From NCBI GenBank assembly GCA_947632605.1, contig CANRPX010000005.1, positions 21,045-85,044 on the forward strand: a stretch of 64,000 bases of DNA, written 5' to 3'. Below are positions 33,649-41,112 of this stretch, one piece after another. Source of the stretch: an uncultured Clostridia bacterium. Lineage in GTDB: Bacteria; Bacillota; Clostridia; TANB77; CAG-508. Within the stretch, counting starts at the first letter, position 1; each line of letters starts with the position of its first letter. The notes under the pieces are model-generated. The model worked only from the letters and a program-made list of their open reading frames with translations. It had not been told where the DNA came from and made no database searches. The translations under genes were made by a program, and so were the position numbers.

Positions 33649-34692
33649 TTACATTTTATTTATATAATTACTTAAATCTATTGACATATATCTTGGCCCT
33701 CTAACTGCATTTATTCCAAATTCTTTTAATTTTTCTAATGATAATTTTCCCTTTTCATATCTTTTTATTAAATCTATTTTCATAACTTTTTGTATTCTCA
33801 TATTTTTATCTTTATACTCATAAGGAATATTTACATCTACTACTCTAAATTTATACATAATTGATGAATAAGGACTTGCAACATATAAATAAACAATATC
33901 ATTTACTTTAATATCTGTACTTTGCTTCCATGTTATTGTATTACTTTTTTCTAGAGCTTTATATATATCAAAATATGTAGGATTTGCAGGCACTATCCAT
34001 TCATTTTTAGCATTATTTTTGTTTGTTACTGTATACGAATAGCTTTCTTTAATTAACTTCAATATCTTTTCATCTGATACAGTATTATTTAATATAACTG
34101 TAAGCCAGCTTTTCTTATTCATGTGATATGCAGGATAAAATCCATCTTTTTTTAATAAATCTTCTATTTCTTTTGGATCTAATTTTATATCAATTACTTC
34201 TACTTCTCCAGTAGAGTTTTTATCTAATTTACTTTTGTCAATATTCATTATTATAGCATACCATTTTTTACTATCTTTATTTCTAAAGGTAGCATATCCT
34301 GGAAACTTTTCCCATTCAAACTGTGGCTCATCTCCATACATTTCTTTTATTGCCTTTGCTATTCTATTAGACTGCTCATATATAAAAGATTCTTTAACAA
34401 AACAATTATTTTTAATATCATTTAACAAATCTTTAAATTCTGCTCTAACCTGTCCTACAAAAGAACCCACACTATCTTCTATACGAAAATTTGTATATTC
34501 ATCCTCAAAAGATAAATCATAAATTTTACCTTTAACTTTTCCAACATTATCTATTTCAACATCTACTCTAAAAGTATTATTCATAATATTTTTAGAATAC
34601 TTATATGAAGAATTTTCTTTTTTAAATCCATATTTAATTATTTTTTCAAAATCAACTCTTGTTTTTCTGAATAATTCTTCTTCAATAGTCAT
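33649..34692 (-). CDS. YjbR-like protein fused to an EVE-like domain
   Basis: Two-part soluble protein, 347 residues. Residues 1 to about 220 match the MmcQ/YjbR family, including the core FEWEKFPGYATFRNKDSKKWYAIIM and KDGFYPAYHMNKKSWLTVIL. The C-terminal part (about 232-345, EWIVPANPTYFDIYKALEK...IKVNDIVYLYVASPYSSIMYKFRVV) resembles an EVE/PUA-type domain that in relatives reads modified bases. A fold of this kind next to a YjbR domain suggests nucleic-acid recognition. RBS AGGAGAG. It is on the same strand after a copy of the 422-bp element and before the bile salt hydrolase gene. Confidence 0.7.
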   Translation of the reverse strand: MTIEEELFRKTRVDFEKIIKYGFKKENSSYKYSKNIMNNTFRVDVEIDNVGKVKGKIYDLSFEDEYTNFRIEDSVGSFVGQVRAEFKDLLNDIKNNCFVKESFIYEQSNRIAKAIKEMYGDEPQFEWEKFPGYATFRNKDSKKWYAIIMNIDKSKLDKNSTGEVEVIDIKLDPKEIEDLLKKDGFYPAYHMNKKSWLTVILNNTVSDEKILKLIKESYSYTVTNKNNAKNEWIVPANPTYFDIYKALEKSNTITWKQSTDIKVNDIVYLYVASPYSSIMYKFRVVDVNIPYEYKDKNMRIQKVMKIDLIKRYEKGKLSLEKLKEFGINAVRGPRYMSIDLSNYINKM

Positions 34693-34795
34693 TTTGTTCT
34701 CTCCTACGAATTACTATTTATCTAATCAATTTTATATCATAAAAAATTATAATTATCAATTTATAAAAAACAATCAAAAAATTTGTTTTGTTCGC

Positions 34796-34824
34796 TTGAT
34801 TTTCATTTGTCTTTGATTTATAAT
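34796..34824 (+). promoter_or_regulatory. Promoter of small peptide gene, copy A
   Basis: TTGATT (34796-34801), 17 bases, TATAAT (34819-34824). The predicted transcript would begin about 34831-34834, at the outer edge of the left inverted arm. Confidence 0.7.
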
Positions 34825-34901
34825 CCTTCTCCATAGGAAATGACAAAAAGCAGATGTGGTTTTGCCACCAATTTTTACGATTCTTCGTGAGAGAGGTGGT
34901 G

Positions 34902-35021
34902 ATGTTTATGGTTAAAGTTATACTATTTTGGATAATATCTTTAATGTTTTCTTTAACATTAAACGTTGCCTTGGCTACAGTTCTGTATAAGAACTGGGTT
35001 AACAAGCAACTACATAAATAA
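34902..35021 (+). CDS. 39-aa single-span membrane peptide, putative type I toxin (copy A)
   Basis: Peptide of 39 residues: MFMVKVILFWIISLMFSLTL forms most of one membrane span (about residues 3-28), followed by a short charged tail (YKNWVNKQLHK). The shape matches hydrophobic toxins of type I systems that disturb the membrane. The RBS (GAGAGGTGG) ends 2 bases before the ATG; GGTGG at 34895-34899 can pair with CCACC at 34865-34869, hiding the RBS. Compared with copy B it differs at six span residues, all between hydrophobic or small polar types, and at one N/D in the tail. I do not recognise a named family. A start at the second ATG (34908) is possible. Confidence 0.7.
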   Translation: MFMVKVILFWIISLMFSLTLNVALATVLYKNWVNKQLHK

Positions 35022-35107
35022 AAAATAAACCATTCTGCTTATGCTGAGAGAATGGCTTATTTAAACTATTACTTGGCAAAACCACGTTTGTGGATTTGTC
35101 ATTTCCT
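35017..35107 (-). ncRNA. Putative antisense antitoxin RNA, copy A
   Basis: Predicted roughly 90-nt RNA starting near 35107, ending in a terminator with arms 35024-35036 and 35049-35061 and a T run on the minus strand. It is complementary to the 3' part of the peptide mRNA and begins with nearly the same bases as that mRNA. Confidence 0.6.
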
Positions 35108-35113
35108 ATATTT

Positions 35114-35142
35114 ATTATATAGTCATTTATTTGTTTTGTCAA
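35114..35142 (-). promoter_or_regulatory. Consensus antisense promoter, copy A
   Basis: On the minus strand a perfect TTGACA (35137-35142), 17-base spacer and TATAAT (35114-35119), pointing towards the peptide gene. Confidence 0.8.
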
Positions 35143-35170
35143 ATTAATTTTAAGTAATACAATTTGTAAA

Positions 35171-35545
35171 CTACCATAAATTGAAGGCAGTTCTTATAAA
35201 GTAATTTAAAAGTATTATTATAATTATAATCGATATTATTCCAATAACTATTATATAAGACTTTATAAATTTTTTTGCGTTTCCAACATCATTGTAAACG
35301 GAATCAATTTTTTTATGGTCTAACTCTCTTGCAATTACCTCTGGTATTTCTGTTTCTTTTATCATCTCATCCAGACTAACATTGAACAAATTAGATAATT
35401 CTACTAATTTATTCATTTCTGGTGTTGTTTCTCCCAATTCCCATTTTGAAACAGTTTGTCTAGCAATATTGAGTTTATTTCCTAATTCTTCTTGAGATAA
35501 TCCTGATGATTTTCTTAACTTAATTAATTTTTCATTGAATTTCAT
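35171..35545 (-). CDS. Xre-family regulator with membrane tail
   Basis: 124-residue protein. The N-terminal helix-turn-helix (about residues 5-60: LIKLRKSSGLSQEELGNKLN, then IARQTVSKWELGETTPEM) is a classic Xre/Cro domain, and residues about 92-117 form one hydrophobic span ending near the C-terminus. A membrane-tethered repressor is therefore likely. RBS AAAGGAAG. It borders copy A of the 422-bp element, but there is no evidence that it controls it. Confidence 0.85.
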   Translation of the reverse strand: MKFNEKLIKLRKSSGLSQEELGNKLNIARQTVSKWELGETTPEMNKLVELSNLFNVSLDEMIKETEIPEVIARELDHKKIDSVYNDVGNAKKFIKSYIIVIGIISIIIIIILLNYFIRTAFNLW

Positions 35546-35735
35546 ATTTTCTCAACTTCCTTTCTAAAAATTTGATATTAAAAATATCATTATTATTGTA
35601 GATTTTTTTTGCACTTAAATCTACCATTTTAGAATGGAAGATTGACACTTAAACTTAACGTTTTTTTGAAAATTTACTTTTTTATCTAAATTACTATTTA
35701 TTCGACTCATACAATTTGTGTTACTCCTAAAAAAT

Positions 35736-36911
35736 TTACTTTTCTAATAATTTTTTATATGTTAAATCAATTCCAAATGCTCCTAATGTAGCTGTTATTA
35801 AAATTGCTATTACTGCTACTGTTAAAACAATATCTCCACAACTCAATCCCATTGCTAAAGGCACACCTCCAATTGCTGCTTGAACTGTTGCTTTTGGAAT
35901 ATACGCAATTGCACAAAAAATCTTTTCCTTTTTTGATAATTTTGTTTTTAATAAGCATACAAATACACCCATTATTCTAAATAGTAATACCGCAAATATT
36001 AATATAACTGTATTAATTCCAGCACTTAAAGCATAATTTATATTTACACTTGCACCTACCAAAACAAATAACATTATTTCTGCTACTACCCAAAGTTTTC
36101 CAAATTTTCCAGTTATTCTTTTTGCAAGAACTGGATAATTTCTGTTTATTATTATTCCCATGCTCATAACGGCTATTAAGCCAGAAATTGAAACTATATC
36201 TTTAAGCCATTCTTCTAAAGTTACAAATATAAATGACATACTAAGTAATATTACTACTTTAACAGTGTCTCTCATGTGAACTTTTTTAAATAATTTTATT
36301 AATATAAAACCAACAATTGCTCCTAATAATATTCCAAATATTATTGAAACTGGAATATTTATAAATTGCCAGATACTTATATTTTTTCCTGTTGCTAACC
36401 CAGTAAAAGTTGTAAACATTACTATTACAAAAACATCGTCAACTGATGCTCCAGCAAGTATGAGCTGTGGAATACTGTTTTTCTTTCCATAGCCATCTTC
36501 TATTAGTTTAATCATTTTCGGAACAATAACAGCAGGAGACACTGCTGCTATTACAGAACCCATTATTGCAGCCTCTAATAATGAAATTCCTAAAAGTTTT
36601 GGTGCTAATAAACACATACCTAAGATTTCAAAACACACAGGTAAAAAGCACATTAATATTGCAGGTCTTCCAACTTTTTTTAAATCTTCTATATTAAGAG
36701 TTATTCCTGCTCTTATTAAAATTATTATTAATGCAATTTGCCTCAATTCAGATGAAATATTTAATATTGTTCCATCAATGGCATTTACTGCATAGGGTCC
36801 TAATATTATTCCTACAATAATATAAGACAATAAACTTGGAATTTTTAATTTTTTAAATATAAAACTTAGACTCATTGATAATAAAAAAATATATGCTAAA
36901 CTGATAATCAT
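35736..36911 (-). CDS. Cation/proton antiporter under a fluoride riboswitch
   Basis: CPA-type monovalent-cation/proton antiporter, 391 residues with about 11-12 membrane spans. The core includes IPSLLSYIIVGIILGPYAV, AAVSPAVIVPKMIKLIEDGYG and ILAGASVDDVFVIVMFTTFTG; the Asp pair in the last motif fits the transport site. The upstream fluoride riboswitch places it in the fluoride-resistance group of CPA antiporters, so it probably expels fluoride or counteracts it. RBS AAAAGGAGG is 7 bases before the ATG. Single gene. Confidence 0.85.
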   Translation of the reverse strand: MIISLAYIFLLSMSLSFIFKKLKIPSLLSYIIVGIILGPYAVNAIDGTILNISSELRQIALIIILIRAGITLNIEDLKKVGRPAILMCFLPVCFEILGMCLLAPKLLGISLLEAAIMGSVIAAVSPAVIVPKMIKLIEDGYGKKNSIPQLILAGASVDDVFVIVMFTTFTGLATGKNISIWQFINIPVSIIFGILLGAIVGFILIKLFKKVHMRDTVKVVILLSMSFIFVTLEEWLKDIVSISGLIAVMSMGIIINRNYPVLAKRITGKFGKLWVVAEIMLFVLVGASVNINYALSAGINTVILIFAVLLFRIMGVFVCLLKTKLSKKEKIFCAIAYIPKATVQAAIGGVPLAMGLSCGDIVLTVAVIAILITATLGAFGIDLTYKKLLEK

Positions 36912-36950
36912 TTTATTCCTCCTTTTAATTCTTATTTAATCAATTAGGCA

Positions 36951-37048
36951 CAAAAAAAGCCAATGATTCTGTTATTTTATAACAGATGTCATCAGCTTTA
37001 AATAGCAGTTTTGATATATTATCAAGGGAGAACATCATTCCCTATATT
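36951..37048 (-). promoter_or_regulatory. Fluoride (crcB) riboswitch with terminator
   Basis: On the minus strand, reading from 37047: TATAGGGAATGATGTTCTCC and then C, giving the first aptamer stem-loop; later AAAACTGC and AAAGCTGATGACATCT, which carry the conserved GCTGATGA core. GATGT can pair with ACATC as P1. The 3' half (AAAGCTGATGACATCTGTTAT, 36978-36999 region) also pairs with ATAACAGAATCATTGGCTTT to make a terminator followed by T7 (36951-36957). Aptamer and terminator are mutually exclusive, so fluoride binding would allow transcription of the antiporter gene. Confidence 0.85.
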
Positions 37049-37193
37049 TATCATAAAATATTATAGCACCTTTAAAAATTTTTTCAAGTATTTTTTACTA
37101 ACACAAATTGTAATTTATACATTACTTACTATATTTTGGGGTTTCATAACATTGTTTATATTTAAAAATAACTAATTACTACCTTTTCCTCAC

Positions 37194-37859
37194 TTAACGT
37201 ATATCTTTATTTACGTCATAATTATAATTTTTTAAAATTAATTCTTTGGCTTTTGCATCTAAGTAATTACATAGTTCATCTAAAAACATAAAATCTAATG
37301 AATCTATTTTTTCGTACTTTTCATAAATGTATCTCCAATTTATAAAAGCTTCTGAAATATTTTCAATTTTATCTTCAATATTTGTAAACTTCTTTAAACT
37401 CATTTCATAATGCAAATTTGATTTGAAATCAATATTGGTTTTAGAATATAATTTAAATATTTTATGTCCATTTATTCCTTTTAAATCTTTAAAATCAATA
37501 TTGTTTTCTAATAAAATTAATTTTAAATATATCTCGCATGCAAAAGATTTATTTACTATAAAAGGAGTTTGTTTGCTTATTATTTTATTGCCACGTGCTG
37601 TGGCTAGAGAGTATTCATTAAGTTTAACTTGAGAATTGTCTTTTAAATTATATTGGCTAATCAAATCTTCTAATTTAATATTATTAAGTGTTATTTGGCA
37701 ATAATTTGTCCAATCACCTATTTCACTTGGTATAATTAACATTTCTTCAATAGGAACAGCATTTTTAAATTGTCTTGCTGTAGTATACATTATTATTCTA
37801 TTTTTTCCTTCTACACTTACATTATCCAAATGCGTAAAATTATTATTCATATTTTTCAT
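37194..37859 (-). CDS. Unrecognised protein with a HEPN-like C-terminal half
   Basis: 221-residue soluble protein that I do not assign to a named family. The second half has a helix pattern typical of HEPN domains: PFIVNKSFACEIYLKLILLE followed by KGINGHKIFKLYSK (about residues 105-150), where the GHxxxxLY element recalls HEPN proteins. HEPN domains are found in RNases and toxins and in defence genes, but the R-x4-6-H catalytic motif is not clearly present. Start ATG 37859 has AAGGTGG 7 bases upstream. It stands alone 46 bases after the SPL-like gene start region on the same strand. Confidence 0.5.
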   Translation of the reverse strand: MKNMNNNFTHLDNVSVEGKNRIIMYTTARQFKNAVPIEEMLIIPSEIGDWTNYCQITLNNIKLEDLISQYNLKDNSQVKLNEYSLATARGNKIISKQTPFIVNKSFACEIYLKLILLENNIDFKDLKGINGHKIFKLYSKTNIDFKSNLHYEMSLKKFTNIEDKIENISEAFINWRYIYEKYEKIDSLDFMFLDELCNYLDAKAKELILKNYNYDVNKDIR

Positions 37860-37911
37860 AATCATTCCACCTTACAACTTACTATTTATCTTACTAACAC
37901 AATTTGTCTTT

Positions 37912-38805
37912 CTATTTATTTTTTGATGATTGTCTAATTTTCTCGTGATAAAAATAATTGATTATAATAGGTTTACCTGTTGGATTTTTTAAAAATGGTT
38001 CTTCATCTATTACATACATAAATTTATTTTTATCTGCATATTCTTGAACTTGTTTATCTAATTCTTCCCAATATGACATATCTTTTTTGGTATATATCTT
38101 ATTATATAAATCTTTTAACTCTGGGTGTTTCTCATTTATATAATTTATGATAGTAGGTTTAAATGTTCCTCTCAAATTCAAATTTTCAAGCCATATATAG
38201 TCGCAAAAATCTTTTATTTCTTCAATAATTTCAAAAACATTTGTAATTCCAGGAAATATTGGAGAGATAAAACAAGTTGTTCTTATTCCTGCCTCGTGTA
38301 TTTTTTTCATTGCCTCAATTCTTGCTTTAATACTTGGAGCTGAATCCATATCTTTTTTAAATTCTTCATCTAATGTATTGATAGACCAAGCAACTAAAGG
38401 ATCAGGATATGTATTTATTAAGTCTATATCTCGTGTAACTAAATCAGATTTTGTAGTAATTATTAAGTTAATTCCACTCCCCTGCATTTCTTCCAAGAAA
38501 GCTCTTGTTCTTTTATATTTTCCTTCAAAGTAGTTATATCCGTCTGTTACAGAGCCAACTATCATTGTTTTTCCTTTATATTTTTCAGGATTTTTTATTT
38601 TATCCCACATCTTAACATCTAAAAACATTCCCCAGTCTTCTGTATGCCCTGTAAATCTTTTCATAAATGTTGCATAACAATATTCACAACCAAAAGGGCA
38701 ACCTACATAGGTATTTATTGAATACCCTGCTATTGGCAGATTTGACTTTGTAAGAACTGTATCAACTTTTTTCTCTTTTATTATTACTTTTTTTAAATCT
38801 ATCAT
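37912..38805 (-). CDS. Radical SAM protein, spore-photoproduct-lyase-like
   Basis: Radical SAM enzyme of the SPL/Rv2578c-like group, 297 residues. The Fe-S motif is CPFGCEYCYATFMKR (C-x3-C-x2-C, about residues 37-44), followed by TMIVGSVTDGYNYFEGKYK and the TTKSDLVTRDIDLI and ARIEAMKKIHEAGIR segments of the family. The 3' part lacks the full C-terminal region of Bacillus SplB, so DNA photoproduct repair is not certain. Its ATG overlaps the stop of the upstream DUF5131 gene (ATGA), so both are coupled. Confidence 0.8.
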   Translation of the reverse strand: MIDLKKVIIKEKKVDTVLTKSNLPIAGYSINTYVGCPFGCEYCYATFMKRFTGHTEDWGMFLDVKMWDKIKNPEKYKGKTMIVGSVTDGYNYFEGKYKRTRAFLEEMQGSGINLIITTKSDLVTRDIDLINTYPDPLVAWSINTLDEEFKKDMDSAPSIKARIEAMKKIHEAGIRTTCFISPIFPGITNVFEIIEEIKDFCDYIWLENLNLRGTFKPTIINYINEKHPELKDLYNKIYTKKDMSYWEELDKQVQEYADKNKFMYVIDEEPFLKNPTGKPIIINYFYHEKIRQSSKNK

Positions 38806-39467
38806 TTTTTCATATCTCCAAATTCTTTAGGGAACTCTTGTATTATTTCATTCTCATCTAAAATTCCTAATAAATCTTCTTTCATAAATACAGGTATATT
38901 ATTTGCCTTTGCTTGATTATAAATATTAAATACCCATTCTTTTTTAGTAACTCCTTTGTTTTTTCTACTACCTGTTTCTGTTCCTATAACTATCCAAGAA
39001 ATATCAGTTAAATCAAGTTCTCCTACATCATCAAACATTGGCTCAAATGTAAGATGATAATGTTTTGTTTTTATATTTTTTCTTAATTCATCTATTCTAT
39101 ATTTTTCTTTTGAAGATGTAACTGTTACTCCAAACCAACCATTGTCTGGTGTTTCATTTATTTTTATATTTTCAGGTTTTTTGCTTAAGAAGATATATTG
39201 TGTATCTTTATTTTCTTTCATTTTCTCAAATACTTTGTGTTTCCATTCTTCTTTCCAACCTGATAAATCACTTTGCCCAGTTAGTAAATATGCTCCATAT
39301 TTTTTATTATCAAGCATTTTTAATTTACTTTCAAAAAATACAGGATTATTAAAGTTATCTATTGTGTTAAATCTATTATTATTCATTCTAGCATAACAAT
39401 AAGAACAACCTATATCACAACCAATTACTATGTTTATATTTTTTATACTATCTTTAATACATTGCAT
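38802..39467 (-). CDS. DUF5131 (phage Gp37/Gp68-type) radical-SAM-like protein
   Basis: 221-residue protein with a CxxxCxxC Fe-S motif at the N-terminus (CDIGCSYCYARMNNNRF), the DUF5131 core NGWFGVTVTSSKEKYRIDEL, and WIVIGTETGSRKNKG. Members occur in phages and bacteria; their reaction is unknown. Start ATG 39467 with GGAG 6 bases upstream, preferred to a TTG four codons earlier. It ends in TGA overlapping the next start. Confidence 0.8.
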   Translation of the reverse strand: MQCIKDSIKNINIVIGCDIGCSYCYARMNNNRFNTIDNFNNPVFFESKLKMLDNKKYGAYLLTGQSDLSGWKEEWKHKVFEKMKENKDTQYIFLSKKPENIKINETPDNGWFGVTVTSSKEKYRIDELRKNIKTKHYHLTFEPMFDDVGELDLTDISWIVIGTETGSRKNKGVTKKEWVFNIYNQAKANNIPVFMKEDLLGILDENEIIQEFPKEFGDMKK

Positions 39468-39492
39468 AATATTCTCCAATCATTTATCTAAT

Positions 39493-40002
39493 TTATTTTA
39501 TTATTTCTTCAATTTCGGATTTACTTACAGCACCAACAATTCTATTAACTTCTTCTCCATTTTTTATCACGATAAAAGTTGGAATTGACATTACATTATA
39601 TCTTACTGCTAAATTTTCTTCTTCATCAACATTAATTTTCCCAACAATAATATCCTTATTTTCTTCTGCAATTTTTTCAATTATAGGTGACATCATTTGA
39701 CATGGACCACACCAATCAGCATAAAAATCTATTAATACTGTTTTTTCGCTTTTTAAAGCCTCTTCCTCAAAATTTTTACTTGTTAATTTTACCATTTTTA
39801 CTTCCCCCTCAATAATATTTTGTTCTCCTGATTTATCTTCTAATATACTCGTATTATTAGTAATCTCATCACTTAAACTAATATTTTCATTCGAATCATT
39901 GAGCATATTATTTTTCGAATAGTTATTAATAAATTTACTTGCACCTATTAAACTTATTATAAATACTATTAGAATAACAATAAGTATTATTTTCTTAGTC
40001 AT
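39493..40002 (-). CDS. Membrane-anchored thioredoxin-like protein
   Basis: 169-residue extracytoplasmic thioredoxin. One N-terminal span (about residues 5-24) anchors it; the thioredoxin domain (about 70-169) has the active site WCGPCQM and the cis-Pro loop SIPTFIV. It lies 28 bases after ccdA, which would feed it electrons from the cytoplasm. Likely job: reduction of extracytoplasmic disulfides, as in spore or cytochrome biogenesis systems. RBS AGAGGTAAG. Confidence 0.9.
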   Translation of the reverse strand: MTKKIILIVILIVFIISLIGASKFINNYSKNNMLNDSNENISLSDEITNNTSILEDKSGEQNIIEGEVKMVKLTSKNFEEEALKSEKTVLIDFYADWCGPCQMMSPIIEKIAEENKDIIVGKINVDEEENLAVRYNVMSIPTFIVIKNGEEVNRIVGAVSKSEIEEIIK

Positions 40003-40030
40003 TGTTTCTTACCTCTTTAAATTAATTTCT

Positions 40031-40666
40031 TTAAAAGAATATTGTATAAATACCCATTATTATAAGTAAAATCCCTGATATTTTTTTTATTATACCATAA
40101 TGCTTTTTTATAAAAGTAAATAATGTTTTTAGTTTTTCAATTAATATCGTTGAAATTATAAATGGAATGCCAAAACCTATTGAATATATGATTATTAATA
40201 TTATTCCTTTTATTATATCTTGATTTTTAGCTATTAATAATAAAGCCGAACTTAAAAATGCTCCAACACAAGGTGTCCAACTAATTGTAAATACTATTCC
40301 AAAAAGCATTGCTTTTAAAAAGTTTAATTTTTCTATATTCATTTTTATATTTTGCGTTTTATTTAAAAATTTTATTTTAAAAACTTCCATATAATTAAAT
40401 CCAAAAATTATTATTAATATTCCAAATCCTATTTTAAAATATTGCATGTTTTTACTAACAATATTTCCAAAAGTGCTTGCAAAGACTGACAATAAGAGAA
40501 AAATAAATGTAAAGCCCAGCACAAATCCAATTGAATTTATTACAGCTTTTTTCAAATTTTTTTCTTCTTCACCAGTAAAATAGGCAATATATATTGGTAT
40601 CATTGGAAGGACACAAGGTGATATAAAACTTGCTATCCCTTCTAATAAAATAAGTAAATATTCCAC
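40031..40666 (-). CDS. ccdA: CcdA-like thiol-disulfide transporter
   Basis: Six-span membrane protein passing reducing power from cytoplasmic thioredoxin outwards. It has the family start GIASFISPCVLPMIPIYIAYF and the second Cys motif FTISWTPCVGAFLSSALLL (one Cys in each half). Length 211 is usual for CcdA. Start is GTG 40666 with AGGAGG nine bases upstream. The thioredoxin-like gene follows, and copy B of the 422-bp element lies just upstream. Confidence 0.88.
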   Translation of the reverse strand: MEYLLILLEGIASFISPCVLPMIPIYIAYFTGEEEKNLKKAVINSIGFVLGFTFIFLLLSVFASTFGNIVSKNMQYFKIGFGILIIIFGFNYMEVFKIKFLNKTQNIKMNIEKLNFLKAMLFGIVFTISWTPCVGAFLSSALLLIAKNQDIIKGIILIIIYSIGFGIPFIISTILIEKLKTLFTFIKKHYGIIKKISGILLIIMGIYTIFF

Positions 40667-40765
40667 CTTTTTATCCTCCTTTCAACTTATTATAATCGAT
40701 TTTATATCATAAAAAATTATAATTATCAATTTATAAAAAATAATCAAAAAATTTGTTTTGTTCGC

Positions 40766-40794
40766 TTGATTTTTATTTGTCTCTGATTTATAAT
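40766..40794 (+). promoter_or_regulatory. Promoter of small peptide gene, copy B
   Basis: TTGATT (40766-40771), 17 bases, TATAAT (40789-40794); predicted start near 40801. Confidence 0.7.
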
Positions 40795-40871
40795 CCCTCT
40801 CCATAGGAAATGACAAAAAGCAGATGTGGTTTTGCCACCAATTTTTACGATTCTTCGTGGGAGAGGTGGTG

Positions 40872-40991
40872 ATGTTTATGGTTAAAGTAATACTATTTTT
40901 TATAACAACATTTATGTTATCTTTAACATTAAACGTTGCCTTGGCTACAGTTCTGTACAAGAACTGGGTTGATAAGCAACTACATAAATAA
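40872..40991 (+). CDS. 39-aa single-span membrane peptide, putative type I toxin (copy B)
   Basis: Homologue of the copy A peptide: one span (MFMVKVILFFITTFMLSLTL and on to about residue 28) and the tail YKNWVDKQLHK. The same RBS-hiding pair is present: CCACC (40835-40839) with GGTGG (40865-40869), with the small stem ACGA/TCGT (40847-40858) nested between. A second in-frame ATG lies two codons in. The preserved length, span and tail despite span substitutions suggest selection on the protein. Confidence 0.7.
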   Translation: MFMVKVILFFITTFMLSLTLNVALATVLYKNWVDKQLHK

Positions 40992-41077
40992 AAAAATAAA
41001 CCATTCTGCTTATGCCGAGCTAATGGTTTATTAAAACTATTCTTGGCAAAACCACGTTTGTGGATTTGTCATTTCCT
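40985..41077 (-). ncRNA. Putative antisense antitoxin RNA, copy B
   Basis: Predicted from the consensus promoter at 41084-41112 to a terminator with arms 40995-41005 and 41022-41032 and a seven-T run on the minus strand. The plus-strand side of that hairpin has no T run, so the toxin mRNA can read past it and overlap the whole antisense RNA. Confidence 0.6.
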
Positions 41078-41083
41078 ATAATT

Positions 41084-41112
41084 ATTATATAGTCATTTAT
41101 TTATTTTGTCAA
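41084..41112 (-). promoter_or_regulatory. Consensus antisense promoter, copy B
   Basis: Minus-strand TTGACA (41107-41112), 17 bases, TATAAT (41084-41089): stronger by consensus than the toxin promoter. Confidence 0.8.

Larger units (their letters stand above)
34723..35144. repeat. 422-bp type I toxin-antitoxin-like element, copy A
   Basis: Nearly identical (by eye about 94%) to the element at 40693-41114. It contains a toxin promoter, a peptide gene, an antisense promoter and terminator, and inverted arms at 34834-34868 and 35072-35108 that share the 15-base block ATAGGAAATGACAAA and the 12-base block GTGGTTTTGCCA. No target-site duplication is visible at the ends. Confidence 0.85.

Noticed and set aside
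34718..35005. Long minus-strand open frame across the small-peptide element (and its copy at 40682-40960)
   Set aside because: Both begin at TTG codons without an RBS and lie antisense to the better-supported 39-aa gene. Substitutions between copies are less conservative in this frame (for example D/V, K/N). I regard it as a shadow.
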